A stretch of 64,000 nucleotides of DNA. Origin: an uncultured delta proteobacterium. GTDB taxonomy: Bacteria; Desulfobacterota; Syntrophia; Syntrophales; UBA8958. Shown one piece after another: positions 1 through 8,509 of the stretch (within the stretch, counting starts at the first letter, position 1; each line of letters opens with the position of its first letter). The stretch is taken from NCBI GenBank assembly GCA_903885795.1, contig CAISJV010000020.1, forward strand, positions 17,395 to 81,394, given 5' to 3'. The translations under genes and the position numbers were made by a program. The notes under the pieces were generated by a model. The model saw only the letters and a list, made by a program, of their open reading frames with translations. It had not been told where the DNA came from and searched no databases.

Positions 1-61
1 AACGGTAACTGTAAGTAATCGTTTCTTGAATCAAACAAGTTAGAGATCAATTTCCAAGTGA

Positions 62-96
62 AAAGCCCCGGGGCAATTTTTTCGCCCCGGGGCTTT
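62..96 (+). terminator. Strong intrinsic terminator of an upstream gene
   Basis: A perfect 13-bp inverted repeat (AAAGCCCCGGGGC and its complement) surrounds a T-rich loop and is followed by TTTCTTG. It ends transcription of a gene lying left of the window. The rest of 1-297 holds a TTGACA at 197-202 without a convincing -10 box. Confidence 0.85.
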
Positions 97-297
97 CTTG
101 TCTATAAAGCATTATGTTTGCTGGGCGACTGGCAAACGCACCGGAAATCCACGCCGGCAAGATATAAAATAATCCCCTAAATTTTAAAATTTACTGTTGA
201 CATCTCCTGCATATTGTGGTCAAGTGCACGCCATCATACTACATGTTGTATTTGTCTATTTAACTCACTTGTAATTATCACCGAGGGGAAAAAGAGA

Positions 298-2532
298 ATG
301 AAAAAAAAGACTTCCACACCGCCGGTTCCTGAATTCACAAAAAATGCCCTGACCGTACTGGAGAGACGTTATCTGAAACGGGATCAGGAGGGGGTTGTAC
401 TGGAGACGCCGGCCCATATGTTCAGTCGCGTGGCCGGCGCCATTGCCGCTGCGGATTGGAAATTCGACAAAAAAGCCGATACGAAGAAATTGGGGGACAA
501 GTTTTACGATATCATGGCCCGTCTGGAATTTCTTCCCAACTCACCCACCCTCATGAATGCGGGGCGGGAACTGGGTCAGTTGTCGGCCTGTTTCGTCCTC
601 CCCGTCGGTGATTCCATGGAGGAAATATTCGACGCCGTGAAATATACTGCCCTGATCCATAAATCAGGCGGCGGCACGGGCTTTTCATTCTCCAGTTTAC
701 GACCCGCCAATGATGTGGTCTTGACAACCACGGGCATCTCCAGCGGTCCCATTTCCTTCATGCGGGTCTTCGATGTGGCCACGGAGACCATCAAGCAGGG
801 CGGTACCCGCCGCGGCGCCAATATGGGCATCCTGCGGGTCGATCATCCAGATATCATGGACTTTATCATGTGCAAGGCTGATAATAAGCAGCTGAACAAT
901 TTCAATATTTCCGTTGGTCTGACGGAGGTATTCATGATAGCTGTTGAAAATGATGAGAATTATGACCTCATCAATCCCAGGAACGGCAAGGTCGCCGGGA
1001 CGCTCAACGCCCGGAAGGTCTTCAACCGGATTGTCACTCAGGCTTGGGAGAACGGCGAGCCGGGCATCATTTTTCTTGATCGCCTGAATCGGGACAATCC
1101 GACGCCTCATGTTGGAACAATTGAATCAACGAATCCTTGCGGGGAACAACCCCTTCTTCCCTATGAGTCCTGTAATCTTGGGTCCATAAATCTGGGCAAA
1201 ATGGCTAAAGACGGGCAAATGGACTGGGCGAAACTTAAAGAAGTGGTTCACCTTGCCGTTCATTTTCTCGATAATGTCGTGGAAGTAAACAAATATCCCC
1301 TGCCGCAGATCCATGACATGACCCTGGGAAACCGGAAAATCGGTCTCGGAATCATGGGCTGGGCAGATCTGCTGATTCTCCTCGGCATCCCCTATGACGA
1401 TAAGGACGCCATCGTTCTTGCTGAGAAACTCATGCAATTTATTCATGATGAAGGTCACGCCGCGTCCCGGGAGCTTGCAAAAAAGCGGGGCCCCTTTCCG
1501 AATTTTAAGGGGTCCGTTTATGACCGGCGGGGCGAGGCGCCCATCAGGAATGCCACGATCACGACCATTGCCCCGACGGGGACGATATCCATCATTGCCA
1601 ATTCCTCGTCCGGTGTGGAACCCCTTTTTGCCGTCTCTTACGTACGCCAGGTCATGGACGACGACATCCTGGTAGAGGTCAATCCCCAATTCGAAAAGAT
1701 CGCCCGGGAAAGGGGATTTTACTCTCTCGAACTGATGCAGCGAATTGCCGAGCACGGAACCATTCGAGAGATGGCAGACATCCCACCTGATATCCAGAAA
1801 ATATTTGTTACGGCCCATGATATTTCCCCGGAGGTACACATCGAGATGCAGGCCGCTTTTCAGAAGTATACGGATAACGCGGTGAGCAAGACGGTAAATT
1901 TTTCCAATAGCGCCACTATCGATGATGTTGCCAAAGTGTATCATCTGGCCTACACGATGGACTGCAAGGGGGTGACGATCTACCGCGACGGGTCGAGAGA
2001 CAAGCAGGTTCTCTCGACGCAGAAGCGGGAAGATCAGACTCAGCGGATGTCTGTCGATGAAGAAAAGACCGTGGTCAAACGGGAGCGCCCCAAGGTCCTG
2101 AAAGGATGGACATATCAGATGCGGACCGGCTGCGGTCCCCTTTATGTAACTGTCAATGAAGATAAAGCAGGCATTTTTGAGTTATTCACGACCATGGGCA
2201 AGGCCGGCGGCTGTGCGGCGTCACAGAGCGAGGCCATCGGCCGCATGGTTTCCCTGGCCTGGCGCAGCGGGGTCCAGGCGCGACAGGTTGTCAAGCAACT
2301 GCAGGGAATCTCTTGCCATTCCCCTTCCGGATTTGGCGAAAACAAGGTATTATCTTGTGCCGACGCCGTGGCCAGGGCGATTCAATCCCATCTGGCGGAC
2401 AATGGGGGGCAGGAAATAGTCAAAGAGAAGCTCGCCTTTGTCAAAGGGGCCTGTCCGGAATGCGGCGGCATTGTAGAGCATGAAGGAGGCTGCGCCGTCT
2501 GTCACTTGTGCGGCTATAGCGAGTGTCATTAG
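298..2532 (+). CDS. nrdJ: Adenosylcobalamin-dependent (class II) ribonucleoside-diphosphate reductase
   Basis: Makes deoxyribonucleotides by reducing ribonucleotides with a B12-generated radical, so it works without oxygen. The 744-residue protein shows the family's GGGTGFSFSSLRP substrate loop, the active-site N-P-C-G-E motif (Cys281), a TSCPD-type region near residue 600, and a C-terminal CPECGG...CHLCGYSECH zinc/redox tail. I chose the ATG at 298 because GAGGGG lies just before it; the open frame runs further up to 214 without a ribosome site and with an unlikely sequence. Monocistronic. Typical of strict or facultative anaerobes. No cobalamin riboswitch is evident upstream. Confidence 0.96.
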   Translation: MKKKTSTPPVPEFTKNALTVLERRYLKRDQEGVVLETPAHMFSRVAGAIAAADWKFDKKADTKKLGDKFYDIMARLEFLPNSPTLMNAGRELGQLSACFVLPVGDSMEEIFDAVKYTALIHKSGGGTGFSFSSLRPANDVVLTTTGISSGPISFMRVFDVATETIKQGGTRRGANMGILRVDHPDIMDFIMCKADNKQLNNFNISVGLTEVFMIAVENDENYDLINPRNGKVAGTLNARKVFNRIVTQAWENGEPGIIFLDRLNRDNPTPHVGTIESTNPCGEQPLLPYESCNLGSINLGKMAKDGQMDWAKLKEVVHLAVHFLDNVVEVNKYPLPQIHDMTLGNRKIGLGIMGWADLLILLGIPYDDKDAIVLAEKLMQFIHDEGHAASRELAKKRGPFPNFKGSVYDRRGEAPIRNATITTIAPTGTISIIANSSSGVEPLFAVSYVRQVMDDDILVEVNPQFEKIARERGFYSLELMQRIAEHGTIREMADIPPDIQKIFVTAHDISPEVHIEMQAAFQKYTDNAVSKTVNFSNSATIDDVAKVYHLAYTMDCKGVTIYRDGSRDKQVLSTQKREDQTQRMSVDEEKTVVKRERPKVLKGWTYQMRTGCGPLYVTVNEDKAGIFELFTTMGKAGGCAASQSEAIGRMVSLAWRSGVQARQVVKQLQGISCHSPSGFGENKVLSCADAVARAIQSHLADNGGQEIVKEKLAFVKGACPECGGIVEHEGGCAVCHLCGYSECH

Positions 2533-2591
2533 CAAATTCGATCACCAAGACTGCGCTCTGCAAAGAAAGGGAGGTGACCTGTTCGGAGACC

Positions 2592-2829
2592 ATGTCTCTC
2601 AACAAGCTGCCCCAGGAGATTCGTGACGAATATCGCAAGGACCCCACCGTCCCGAAAAATATTCTTGTTGCCATCGCCCGGAACAAACTGGAACAAACAG
2701 GAGCGCAGCACGCTAACCCAGTGTAGGAAATACAGGGAACAGCAGAAACTGGCCGGTGTGAAAAAAACCCGCGTGGGCGGTAAGCGCACTAAGGCCGAGA
2801 CCTTCGTCAACACCATGCAAGGGGGATAA
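2592..2829 (+). pseudogene. Frameshifted remnant of a ParB-like DNA-binding protein
   Basis: One frame reads LPQEIRDEYRKDPTVPKN up to about 2695, then the next frame continues with QERSTLTQCRKYREQQ and KRTKAETFVNTM. Joined, they look like the C-terminal part of a ParB/KorB-like partition or regulatory protein. The N-terminal nuclease/HTH part is missing. The break is one frameshift near 2688-2700. It could instead be two very short genes, but the joined reading is the more natural one. On the opposite strand, 2835-2950 also holds an open but startless stretch of about 40 residues. Confidence 0.45.
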
Positions 2830-2955
2830 CGTCGCCTGCCAGGATGATCTTCTCGTCCTCCAGGGTAACAACATAGGCGCTATGTTCAACAAGTTCGGAC
2901 AGATGTAGGTATTTGGCCATTTCCACAGGATCACTGGTTTTTCTGGCGATTTTAT

Positions 2956-3162
2956 TTAAGGACGCGTAGGTAAATCCGTGCTTTTGACAATGTCCTCAGC
3001 GAGTATCGGCTCAGTTGTGTCTGAGTCTGCGTTGGGAGTGTGTGTTTTTAAATTAGCTTTCTGCTGTTTAGCCATTATGCGCTTTGAAGCCTTATCTATT
3101 TGTTTCTGCTGTCTTGCTTTTTCTTTCACCTGATTGCCAAAGTTGAACATGGACTTTCCCAT
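2956..3162 (-). CDS. Small basic protein linked to cspA
   Basis: 68 residues beginning MGKSMFNFGNQVKEKARQQ, rich in Lys, Gln and Arg and probably helical. It resembles the short MGKSQ-type basic proteins often found beside cold-shock genes in other phyla, which have no known function. The ATG at 3162 is preceded by AGGA; an upstream extension to 3231 would run through the hairpin at 3220-3257 and is unlikely. It lies downstream of cspA on the same strand, separated by that hairpin, so read-through could co-express them. Confidence 0.6.
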   Translation of the reverse strand: MGKSMFNFGNQVKEKARQQKQIDKASKRIMAKQQKANLKTHTPNADSDTTEPILAEDIVKSTDLPTRP

Positions 3163-3219
3163 TTTTAAGTTCCTATTTTTGTCTTTATTTGCAATGTTGC
3201 CGAATATGCTGAAAATGGA

Positions 3220-3257
3220 GAGGCGCTCCAAGATAGTATACCTTCATGGAGCGCCTC
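3220..3257. terminator. Hairpin between cspA and the small basic gene
   Basis: An 11-bp perfect inverted repeat (GAGGCGCTCCA / TGGAGCGCCTC) with a 16-base loop. On the plus strand it is followed by TTTCTTT; on the minus strand by TCCATTTTC. It probably terminates or attenuates cspA transcription. Confidence 0.65.
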
Positions 3258-3277
3258 TTTCTTTACATAAGGTTTAA

Positions 3278-3478
3278 TTAACTGGGTTTTACGTTTTCTG
3301 CGGCAGGGCCTTTTTTACCCTCGACAACATCGAAGCTTACAGACTGGCCCTCAGTTAAAGTCTTGAAACCAGCGGCTTGAATGGCACTGTAATGGACGAA
3401 AACATCCCCACCATCATTATTCTCGATAAATCCAAAACCTTTCCCCTCGTTAAACCATTTTACTTTACCTTCTGACAT
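3278..3478 (-). CDS. cspA: Cold-shock protein, CspA family
   Basis: 66-residue single cold-shock domain. It binds single-stranded RNA and melts secondary structure. RNP1 (KGFGFI) and RNP2 (VFVHYSAI) are both present, giving full family length. The start at 3478 is set by an excellent AAGGAGG site; the open frame extends upstream only through the leader. A promoter at 3659-3687 implies a leader of about 170 nt containing a terminator-like hairpin, which resembles the long regulated leaders of cspA genes. Confidence 0.95.
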   Translation of the reverse strand: MSEGKVKWFNEGKGFGFIENNDGGDVFVHYSAIQAAGFKTLTEGQSVSFDVVEGKKGPAAENVKPS

Positions 3479-3540
3479 AATTAGTATCCTCCTTTCTTGA
3501 AATTTACCAAAAGTCGAATTACCAAGATGACAGAAATAAA

Positions 3541-3572
3541 AAAGCCACCAAGACTCTAAAGAGCATGGTGGC
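3541..3572 (-). promoter_or_regulatory. Terminator-like hairpin inside the cspA leader
   Basis: On the minus strand a GCCACCA/TGGTGGC stem with a further CTC/GAG pairing near the loop is followed at once by six T and then ATTT. This is the form of an intrinsic terminator, yet it lies between the likely cspA promoter and the cspA start codon. It may act as an attenuator or RNA thermosensor. Alternatively it ends transcripts arriving from upstream. Confidence 0.55.
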
Positions 3573-3658
3573 CACCTTTGCACTTCAAATTGTGATAACT
3601 CAACTTTAACTGTACCGCATTGACTTAAGACCACAGCGTCGGTACAGGATAGGCGGGG

Positions 3659-3687
3659 ATGATACTACGCCGTTTACAAGAAGTCAA
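3659..3687 (-). promoter_or_regulatory. Probable sigma70 promoter of cspA
   Basis: TTGACT and TATCAT are spaced by 17 bases on the minus strand. Predicted transcription start near 3652, giving a leader of about 174 nt before cspA. Confidence 0.55.
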
Positions 3688-3755
3688 GGTATTTTACATT
3701 ATATTTCAATAATTTATACGAGAAACTCCTAATGCTCCGGAACGTTCGCTTTTAT

Positions 3756-3792
3756 ATGAGAATCCCCCCTTCACCAAAGTGGGGATTCTCAT
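3756..3792 (-). terminator. Terminator of the CsgG-like lipoprotein gene
   Basis: Perfect 12-bp inverted repeat ATGAGAATCCCC / GGGGATTCTCAT just past the stop codon at 3823, followed on the minus strand by an A/T-rich stretch. Confidence 0.65.
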
Positions 3793-3822
3793 GCTTCGTT
3801 GGGCCCGTGCCGGGCATGGGTG

Positions 3823-5109
3823 TCAATCGCTGTAGAACCGGATCTTGTCGATCCACAGGGAACCTTTGGCGTCCCCATTCTGTGACTGATGGATGCCGAT
3901 CTGAAACCCTTCCACGCGCTCGAGGCGCATAACCTGGTCGCCGGGGTTTGCTCCGTACATGGAAGCCGCGCCGCCCTTGATCCAGCCCCTGGCGATCATC
4001 AACTTCGTAAAGGGGACGCGTATTTTTTCCCAGGTCTGATCGACTTCAAAAAATCCATGCCAGGCATCGATCCGGTTCGGGTCATCGGGCATAGACGTCA
4101 TGAGCATGACCTGGGCCTGAAAATTCCCCGTTGCCCGGGCGTAGAATTCGATCCCGTCATAGAGGGAGAGATCCCTTTTCTTGCGGTTGTCGATACGGGC
4201 CCAGCCGGGAGTTTGCCCGCGGACCAACTGATAATCGACCCGCATTGAACGCTTGGAAGTATCGCTTCCTTCCGTGCGGTCAATCTGCGACCGGAAAAAA
4301 GGCGCTGTTCGGCCGGTATTGATCATCATCCAGGACGATTCGATGGTGGGACTCTCAAAATCTTCCCGGAGTGGACCGGAGTCCCGGATCTCCGACGCCT
4401 TGAAAAGCCTTGTTTTCATATGAATAGCCGAAGTCGCCTGGGACGTCCGGACATTGACCAGCCTCAGGTTAATTTCCCATTCTCCCCGTGTTTCCGCGAG
4501 GGTTCCCGTCAGAATCAGATCCGCCATCATCAGCTTTCCCAGAATCTCCTCCGGTTTTTCCTGGGTCAGGCCGCTGCGGCTCAGTTCGAGTTCATTCATC
4601 ACCGCCTTGAGTTTCGACCTTTCGACGACGTTGAATTGGCCGGAATCGATCAGGGCTGTGGTCAGGCCTTCGAGGGTAACTCTGCCGAGGTCCTTTTCCT
4701 TGCCCCGAATAACCTCGAAATCAGTGATGGCGATGTTCTTTTTGGGGATCGTTAATCGGACGGGTGCGCCGGCAGGATATGGCGCCGGTTTTTCCAACTC
4801 CACAATAACGGCGTTTCCACGTACCTCCTTGATGACACCGGCTTTACCGTTGATTTCCGTTTTCATCCCGTCGATGACCAGGCTTTTTTGCACCAGCTCC
4901 TGGGCGATCTCACCGATGGGCGATCCCGGGGTTTTTTTCAACTCGGGCATGTTCATCTGCAAGGTGACGATGTTTCCCGATTGGCTTTGCACGACGCCAT
5001 CGATGTGCAGGAGACTCATCGGTTCCGTCTTCCCAAGTGGCGCCACGGTTGCACAGGACCATGTCAGCGTCGCAAGAAAAATGAAAAAAAGCGTCCTTAA
5101 ATGATTCAT
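3823..5109 (-). CDS. Lipoprotein with CsgG-like and CIA30-like domains
   Basis: 428 residues. A hydrophobic signal ends at Cys19 (T-W-S-C, a slightly weak lipobox), so it is probably a lipoprotein. Residues about 110-235 match the CsgG/FlgO-type fold (ITDFEVIRGKEKDLGRV...VVERSKLKAVMNE...ADLILTGTL), as seen in outer-membrane assembly lipoproteins. Residues about 240-428 look like the CIA30/galactose-binding-like sandwich (GIEFYARATG, FEVDQTWEKIRVPF, WIDKIRFY). The pairing suggests a cell-envelope role, with the C-terminus binding a polysaccharide or partner; that is inference. Strong AAAGGAGG site. Own terminator. Confidence 0.7.
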   Translation of the reverse strand: MNHLRTLFFIFLATLTWSCATVAPLGKTEPMSLLHIDGVVQSQSGNIVTLQMNMPELKKTPGSPIGEIAQELVQKSLVIDGMKTEINGKAGVIKEVRGNAVIVELEKPAPYPAGAPVRLTIPKKNIAITDFEVIRGKEKDLGRVTLEGLTTALIDSGQFNVVERSKLKAVMNELELSRSGLTQEKPEEILGKLMMADLILTGTLAETRGEWEINLRLVNVRTSQATSAIHMKTRLFKASEIRDSGPLREDFESPTIESSWMMINTGRTAPFFRSQIDRTEGSDTSKRSMRVDYQLVRGQTPGWARIDNRKKRDLSLYDGIEFYARATGNFQAQVMLMTSMPDDPNRIDAWHGFFEVDQTWEKIRVPFTKLMIARGWIKGGAASMYGANPGDQVMRLERVEGFQIGIHQSQNGDAKGSLWIDKIRFYSD

Positions 5110-5200
5110 GAATTGGTCCCTCCTTTGATCAAATTTATCCCCATAAGGCTTCCCATTTCTATTCTATCACCCATGCCGGAAGCGGGCATAACAAAGCATA

Positions 5201-5249
5201 AAGGTCTCCCTTTACTCTCCTTTGCCAAAAGGGGGTAAGGGGAGACCTT
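5201..5249 (-). terminator. Palindromic hairpin overlapping the end of the membrane-protein gene
   Basis: AAGGTCTCCC...GGGAGACCTT flank an imperfect palindrome around TTTGCCAAAAGGGGG. The stop codon of the gene at 5212 lies inside it, so the last residues (LPPFGKGE) are encoded by the repeat. GCCAAAGGGGG palindromes of this kind are common dispersed elements in related genomes. Confidence 0.5.
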
Positions 5250-5844
5250 CATATAAACATTCGTTAATATCTTCAAAATCGAGCGCCTCTGCAAACAGCG
5301 CCATGGCTTCAGCGCCGATTTTTCTGGTCATTTTCTTCGAAAACAGGCCGAAGATGGGGGCAGCGATGATGATCAGCCATCTGCCCGCTATACGTTTGGT
5401 TATGCCGGCGGCGATCTGGAGGCCGATCCGTTGGGCAATTCTCTCGATGACCGGGGCGCTCAGTGCCTTGATGATTAACCGCACTCCGACCCGGCGGACA
5501 AGCTGATTGCCGATGGTGAGACCCAGGGCGTTGGCGAAGATGAGCAGGACGATGGACTGGTTGATAGTTTCCATGTTCTTGTAATATTTGGCAATTTTAT
5601 AGACGAGATTTATCTGGACCTTGGTCACGGCGCCGATTTCAGGTAGAATGGTCGCCAGGCCGAAAGGGGCGGGAACGGCGCTCAGGGTGGTGCTGATCCA
5701 GAAAGCTTTTTTCCCGGCCTCCTTGATCATTTCTTCGGGAGTTCCCGTGACGACGACCTCCTCCGGTTTGGGGGCAAACTTCACCAACAGGTCGAAAAAC
5801 CAGTGGCCGCTTTTTACTTCTTCAAGTATTTGTCCTGATTTCAC
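5212..5844 (-). CDS. Hydrophobic protein resembling EcsC/DUF697-type membrane proteins
   Basis: 210 residues with long hydrophobic segments at about 45-75, 95-115 and 150-175 and short basic loops. The pattern VPAPFGLATILPEIGAVTKV followed by LVYKIAKYY recalls EcsC/DUF697 proteins, which associate with membranes and often neighbour or are fused to GTPases. A dynamin-like GTPase lies two genes upstream on the same strand, separated by a hemerythrin gene with a 14-base gap. Function unknown; the family call is tentative. Confidence 0.5.
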   Translation of the reverse strand: MKSGQILEEVKSGHWFFDLLVKFAPKPEEVVVTGTPEEMIKEAGKKAFWISTTLSAVPAPFGLATILPEIGAVTKVQINLVYKIAKYYKNMETINQSIVLLIFANALGLTIGNQLVRRVGVRLIIKALSAPVIERIAQRIGLQIAAGITKRIAGRWLIIIAAPIFGLFSKKMTRKIGAEAMALFAEALDFEDINECLYEGLPLPPFGKGE

Positions 5845-5858
5845 AGGGAATTTTCCTC

Positions 5859-6422
5859 CTACAGCGCCCGCCCGGCTTTGAATGCCTTTTCCCCGGTGAA
5901 AGATTCGACCAGCCGTTCATATTTTTCATGGATCATTTTCCTGTCAAAGTCCCAGAATTCCTGGAGCATCCGGTCCAACTCTTCCACACTGAAATACCGC
6001 TGGCATTCATGGAAGAAGGTTTTGTCTTCCTTGGCAATGTGGAGGGGATAGAAAGTAGCCAGTTCCTTAAGCAAGGCGACGACTTCCATGACGGCCCCCT
6101 GATCTCCCTGGACGTACCGGTCTTTTGCGGCAACGAGCTTCCCCACGGTCTTGCGAGAGTAAATATGTTCCTGGAGGAGTTCGTCCATGATCCGGGCATG
6201 TTCGGGAGTCAGTTTCTTCTTTACCAGTTCCCGGAAGAGGATGTCCTCTTCCTTGCCGTGATGGGTACAGTCGGCGTAAATACGGATGAAATCGACGGCG
6301 GTGTCAATGAAGACGGGATTCACCTTCCGGGCTTTTTCCATCTCCTCAGCCTCTTTGGTCACCACCTGCAGCATCTTTTCGATCAGGCGATGTTCCCACA
6401 TCAATGGTCCAATCGGTTTCAT
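5859..6422 (-). CDS. Hemerythrin-like HHE domain protein
   Basis: 187-residue soluble four-helix protein with the expected di-iron ligands: His11, His54/55 with Glu58 (THHGKEE), His86 and His128 with Glu132 (HIAKEDK). Family members bind O2 or NO or sense redox state. AGGAGG precedes the ATG. It lies between the GTPase and the membrane protein on the same strand, with gaps of about 80 and 14 bases, so the three probably form one unit concerned with oxidative or membrane stress (inference). Confidence 0.85.
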   Translation of the reverse strand: MKPIGPLMWEHRLIEKMLQVVTKEAEEMEKARKVNPVFIDTAVDFIRIYADCTHHGKEEDILFRELVKKKLTPEHARIMDELLQEHIYSRKTVGKLVAAKDRYVQGDQGAVMEVVALLKELATFYPLHIAKEDKTFFHECQRYFSVEELDRMLQEFWDFDRKMIHEKYERLVESFTGEKAFKAGRAL

Positions 6423-6504
6423 GATTCACTCCTCCTGTGCATAACTATACACGTCAAGCATACTTCCGTCAATCCTCTTGCCAAGTTATGAAGAAGTTTT
6501 TCTT

Positions 6505-8181
6505 TTAACCGCTCGTCAGACGGCGGCCAGCCGTTTCCAGATCAGCCGTCAGCCGCCGGATATCTTCTGTACGCCCCGGACTCTGGGAGAGAAGGGCGTC
6601 GATAGTGGTCATTTCATCATGGATATAATTGGCCGCCTGTTTCCGCATCTCCTCGATGGCCCTGTTGATCCGTTCTTCCCACTGGGCGGCAAGACGGGAG
6701 GTGTTGACATAGACCTGATTGGCAAGCTGACTTACAAAATGCCGTTCGAAATGGCCGCGAAAAATGGCCATGGGGATAAGAAACCACAACAGATCAAAAT
6801 GAAAAATGAAAACCTGACCGGTGCTGATGTCCGGGCGGGCGGGGGGCGTTACTTCAAGCTTCCATTCCGCCGGGGCCATTTTGACGCCCAGGACCCTTTC
6901 GATATTGGCGCCCAGGAGGGCGCGGAATGACTCCAGATAGCGGTCCAGACCGGCATGGGCCTTCATCAGGGTGCCGAAGAAGTGTTTGTGTTCCTTTGCG
7001 GAAATCTCATCGAGCTCAACGATCATATTCTCCCGCAGCCATTCCTCATAGCGGCGGGTAAGCTTCCACAGGTTCCCCCGCCATTGGGGCATTTCATGCT
7101 GTAAGGCAGCCACGAGCTTATCGTGAAGCGGCCGTTTGAAGCGGTCGAGATACTTTTCAATATTGGTGCGGGTGTGAATTGACTGATTGCGGGTTATGAC
7201 GATCAAATCTTCATGGATCTGCGTGTAGTTTCCCTTTTCTCCGAGGATCTGTTCTTTCAGCTCCTCCCGGTCCGTATCGGCCTGCCGGGAGGTCTTCAGG
7301 GCGATTTCCAAATAGCTCTGACAGCTCTTTGCCAGAGATAAGGCCTTATACTGAAGAATCCGTCCGAATTCCGCATCCCTGTTCGCCGACAGTTTATAGA
7401 GGAGTTCCATCTCCATCCGATGCTTGAATTTCTCCACGTTCTCCCGGTTCGAATAGAGGAAGATGGGGAATCCCTGTTTCAACTCCCGCTTCAGGGTGTC
7501 CTCGAAGAATTGGATGACCTCCCGCTGCTGGTCGGGTTGTAGGAGGTCCGCCTTGGTCAAAAGCAGGACGATGCGCGGCGTGTATTGGAGAAGATCCCGG
7601 ATCAAAGCCAGGTCGTGCTCGGAAAGGGGGCGATCGGCGCTGATGGCCAGAATTGCCGCTCCCACCTCGGGCAGCCAGTTTTCCGAGGTCTCCATGTGAT
7701 ATTTAAAGACGCTGCCCAGGCCGGGGGTATCGACGAGACGGAGACCCGCGTAGTCTTCCAGGGAGGGGAGATCGATATCGACGACGGCGACGTCCTTCTG
7801 ATTGCCGGGATTCTTGGCCTCCGAGGTGTATTCGACAAGATCGTCCAGGGAAATCTCCGCCTTTGACCCGTCGAAATGGGATACCACGGCTCGCTCTTGT
7901 TCTCCGTACTGGATGCGGGTAATAACGGTGGTGACGGGAATTACCCCCACGGGCAGGAGGCGTCTGCCGATCAGACTGTTAAGAAAGGAACTCTTCCCCG
8001 CCTTGAACTGCCCCAGGATGGCAACGTCGATGAGGGGATTCTTGTGGACCAGGGAACGGCAGACATCGGTGGAACGTTTGAGGGAGAGGATTTGCAGAGT
8101 ATCACAGACTTGTTGTACGATATCTAGGATCTGCCCGGAAGCCGTCTGGATCACATGAACATTCTGGGTCATCGCTTCCAT
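6505..8181 (-). CDS. Dynamin-family GTPase
   Basis: 558 residues. P-loop GQFKAGKSS at 57-65, switch threonines near 83-85, G3 DTPGLGS at 151-157, and G4 TKAD at 209-212. A long helical stalk follows, with a hydrophobic segment (HFDLLWFLIPMAIF) near 470 that may insert into membrane. This is the layout of bacterial dynamin-like proteins that remodel or protect the inner membrane. GGAGGAG ribosome site. First gene of the GTPase-hemerythrin-membrane protein set. Confidence 0.88.
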   Translation of the reverse strand: MEAMTQNVHVIQTASGQILDIVQQVCDTLQILSLKRSTDVCRSLVHKNPLIDVAILGQFKAGKSSFLNSLIGRRLLPVGVIPVTTVITRIQYGEQERAVVSHFDGSKAEISLDDLVEYTSEAKNPGNQKDVAVVDIDLPSLEDYAGLRLVDTPGLGSVFKYHMETSENWLPEVGAAILAISADRPLSEHDLALIRDLLQYTPRIVLLLTKADLLQPDQQREVIQFFEDTLKRELKQGFPIFLYSNRENVEKFKHRMEMELLYKLSANRDAEFGRILQYKALSLAKSCQSYLEIALKTSRQADTDREELKEQILGEKGNYTQIHEDLIVITRNQSIHTRTNIEKYLDRFKRPLHDKLVAALQHEMPQWRGNLWKLTRRYEEWLRENMIVELDEISAKEHKHFFGTLMKAHAGLDRYLESFRALLGANIERVLGVKMAPAEWKLEVTPPARPDISTGQVFIFHFDLLWFLIPMAIFRGHFERHFVSQLANQVYVNTSRLAAQWEERINRAIEEMRKQAANYIHDEMTTIDALLSQSPGRTEDIRRLTADLETAGRRLTSG

Positions 8182-8509
8182 AAAAAAACTCCTCCAGGTT
8201 TGCTTCCTGCAGGAGCATCAGATTCCGCTTGCCGCTTTTCTGATTCCCGCCAGGATGGTCTTTCTTGACAGGAGTTATCAGCCGAGAGGGTGGTTGTCAG
8301 GTGAACTCCATCACCTTTCTGAGACATCTTCTCTATGATTATCGAATACTACAGACGCATGTTGCCTGTCAAGGCAAATGCCGAACAACTCTCTTGACAC
8401 TGTAATCAAGACTCGGTCCAGCAGTTTATGGAAGCGCAGGACGGCAGGGGTCAAAAGAATAAGGCCCGCAATTATTTTTTGCGGGCCTTATTGATAATTA
8501 TCGGTATGG
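8182..8509. other. Intergenic region between GTPase and flavoprotein genes
   Basis: 328 bases. A minus-strand TTGACA (plus-strand TGTCAA at 8367-8372) with a weak -10 could serve the GTPase gene. The flavoprotein terminator is at 8458-8492. I see no gene here. Confidence 0.4.
8458..8492. terminator. Bidirectional-looking terminator after the flavoprotein gene
   Basis: Perfect 14-bp stem AATAAGGCCCGCAA / TTGCGGGCCTTATT with a 7-base loop, 18 bases past the flavoprotein stop. Confidence 0.85.

Noticed and set aside
205..252. Possible pair of NrdR boxes before nrdJ (GCATATTGTGG and ACTACATGTTGTA about 32 bases apart).
   Set aside because: Spacing is right, but both sites match the NrdR consensus poorly.
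1126..1944. 272-codon open frame opposite nrdJ.
   Set aside because: Shadow of the strongly conserved nrdJ frame; no ribosome site and unlikely composition.
2835..2950. Open minus-strand stretch reading LHLSELVEHSAYVVTLEDEK.
   Set aside because: No start codon, no recognised family and a short frame; probably a remnant or chance.
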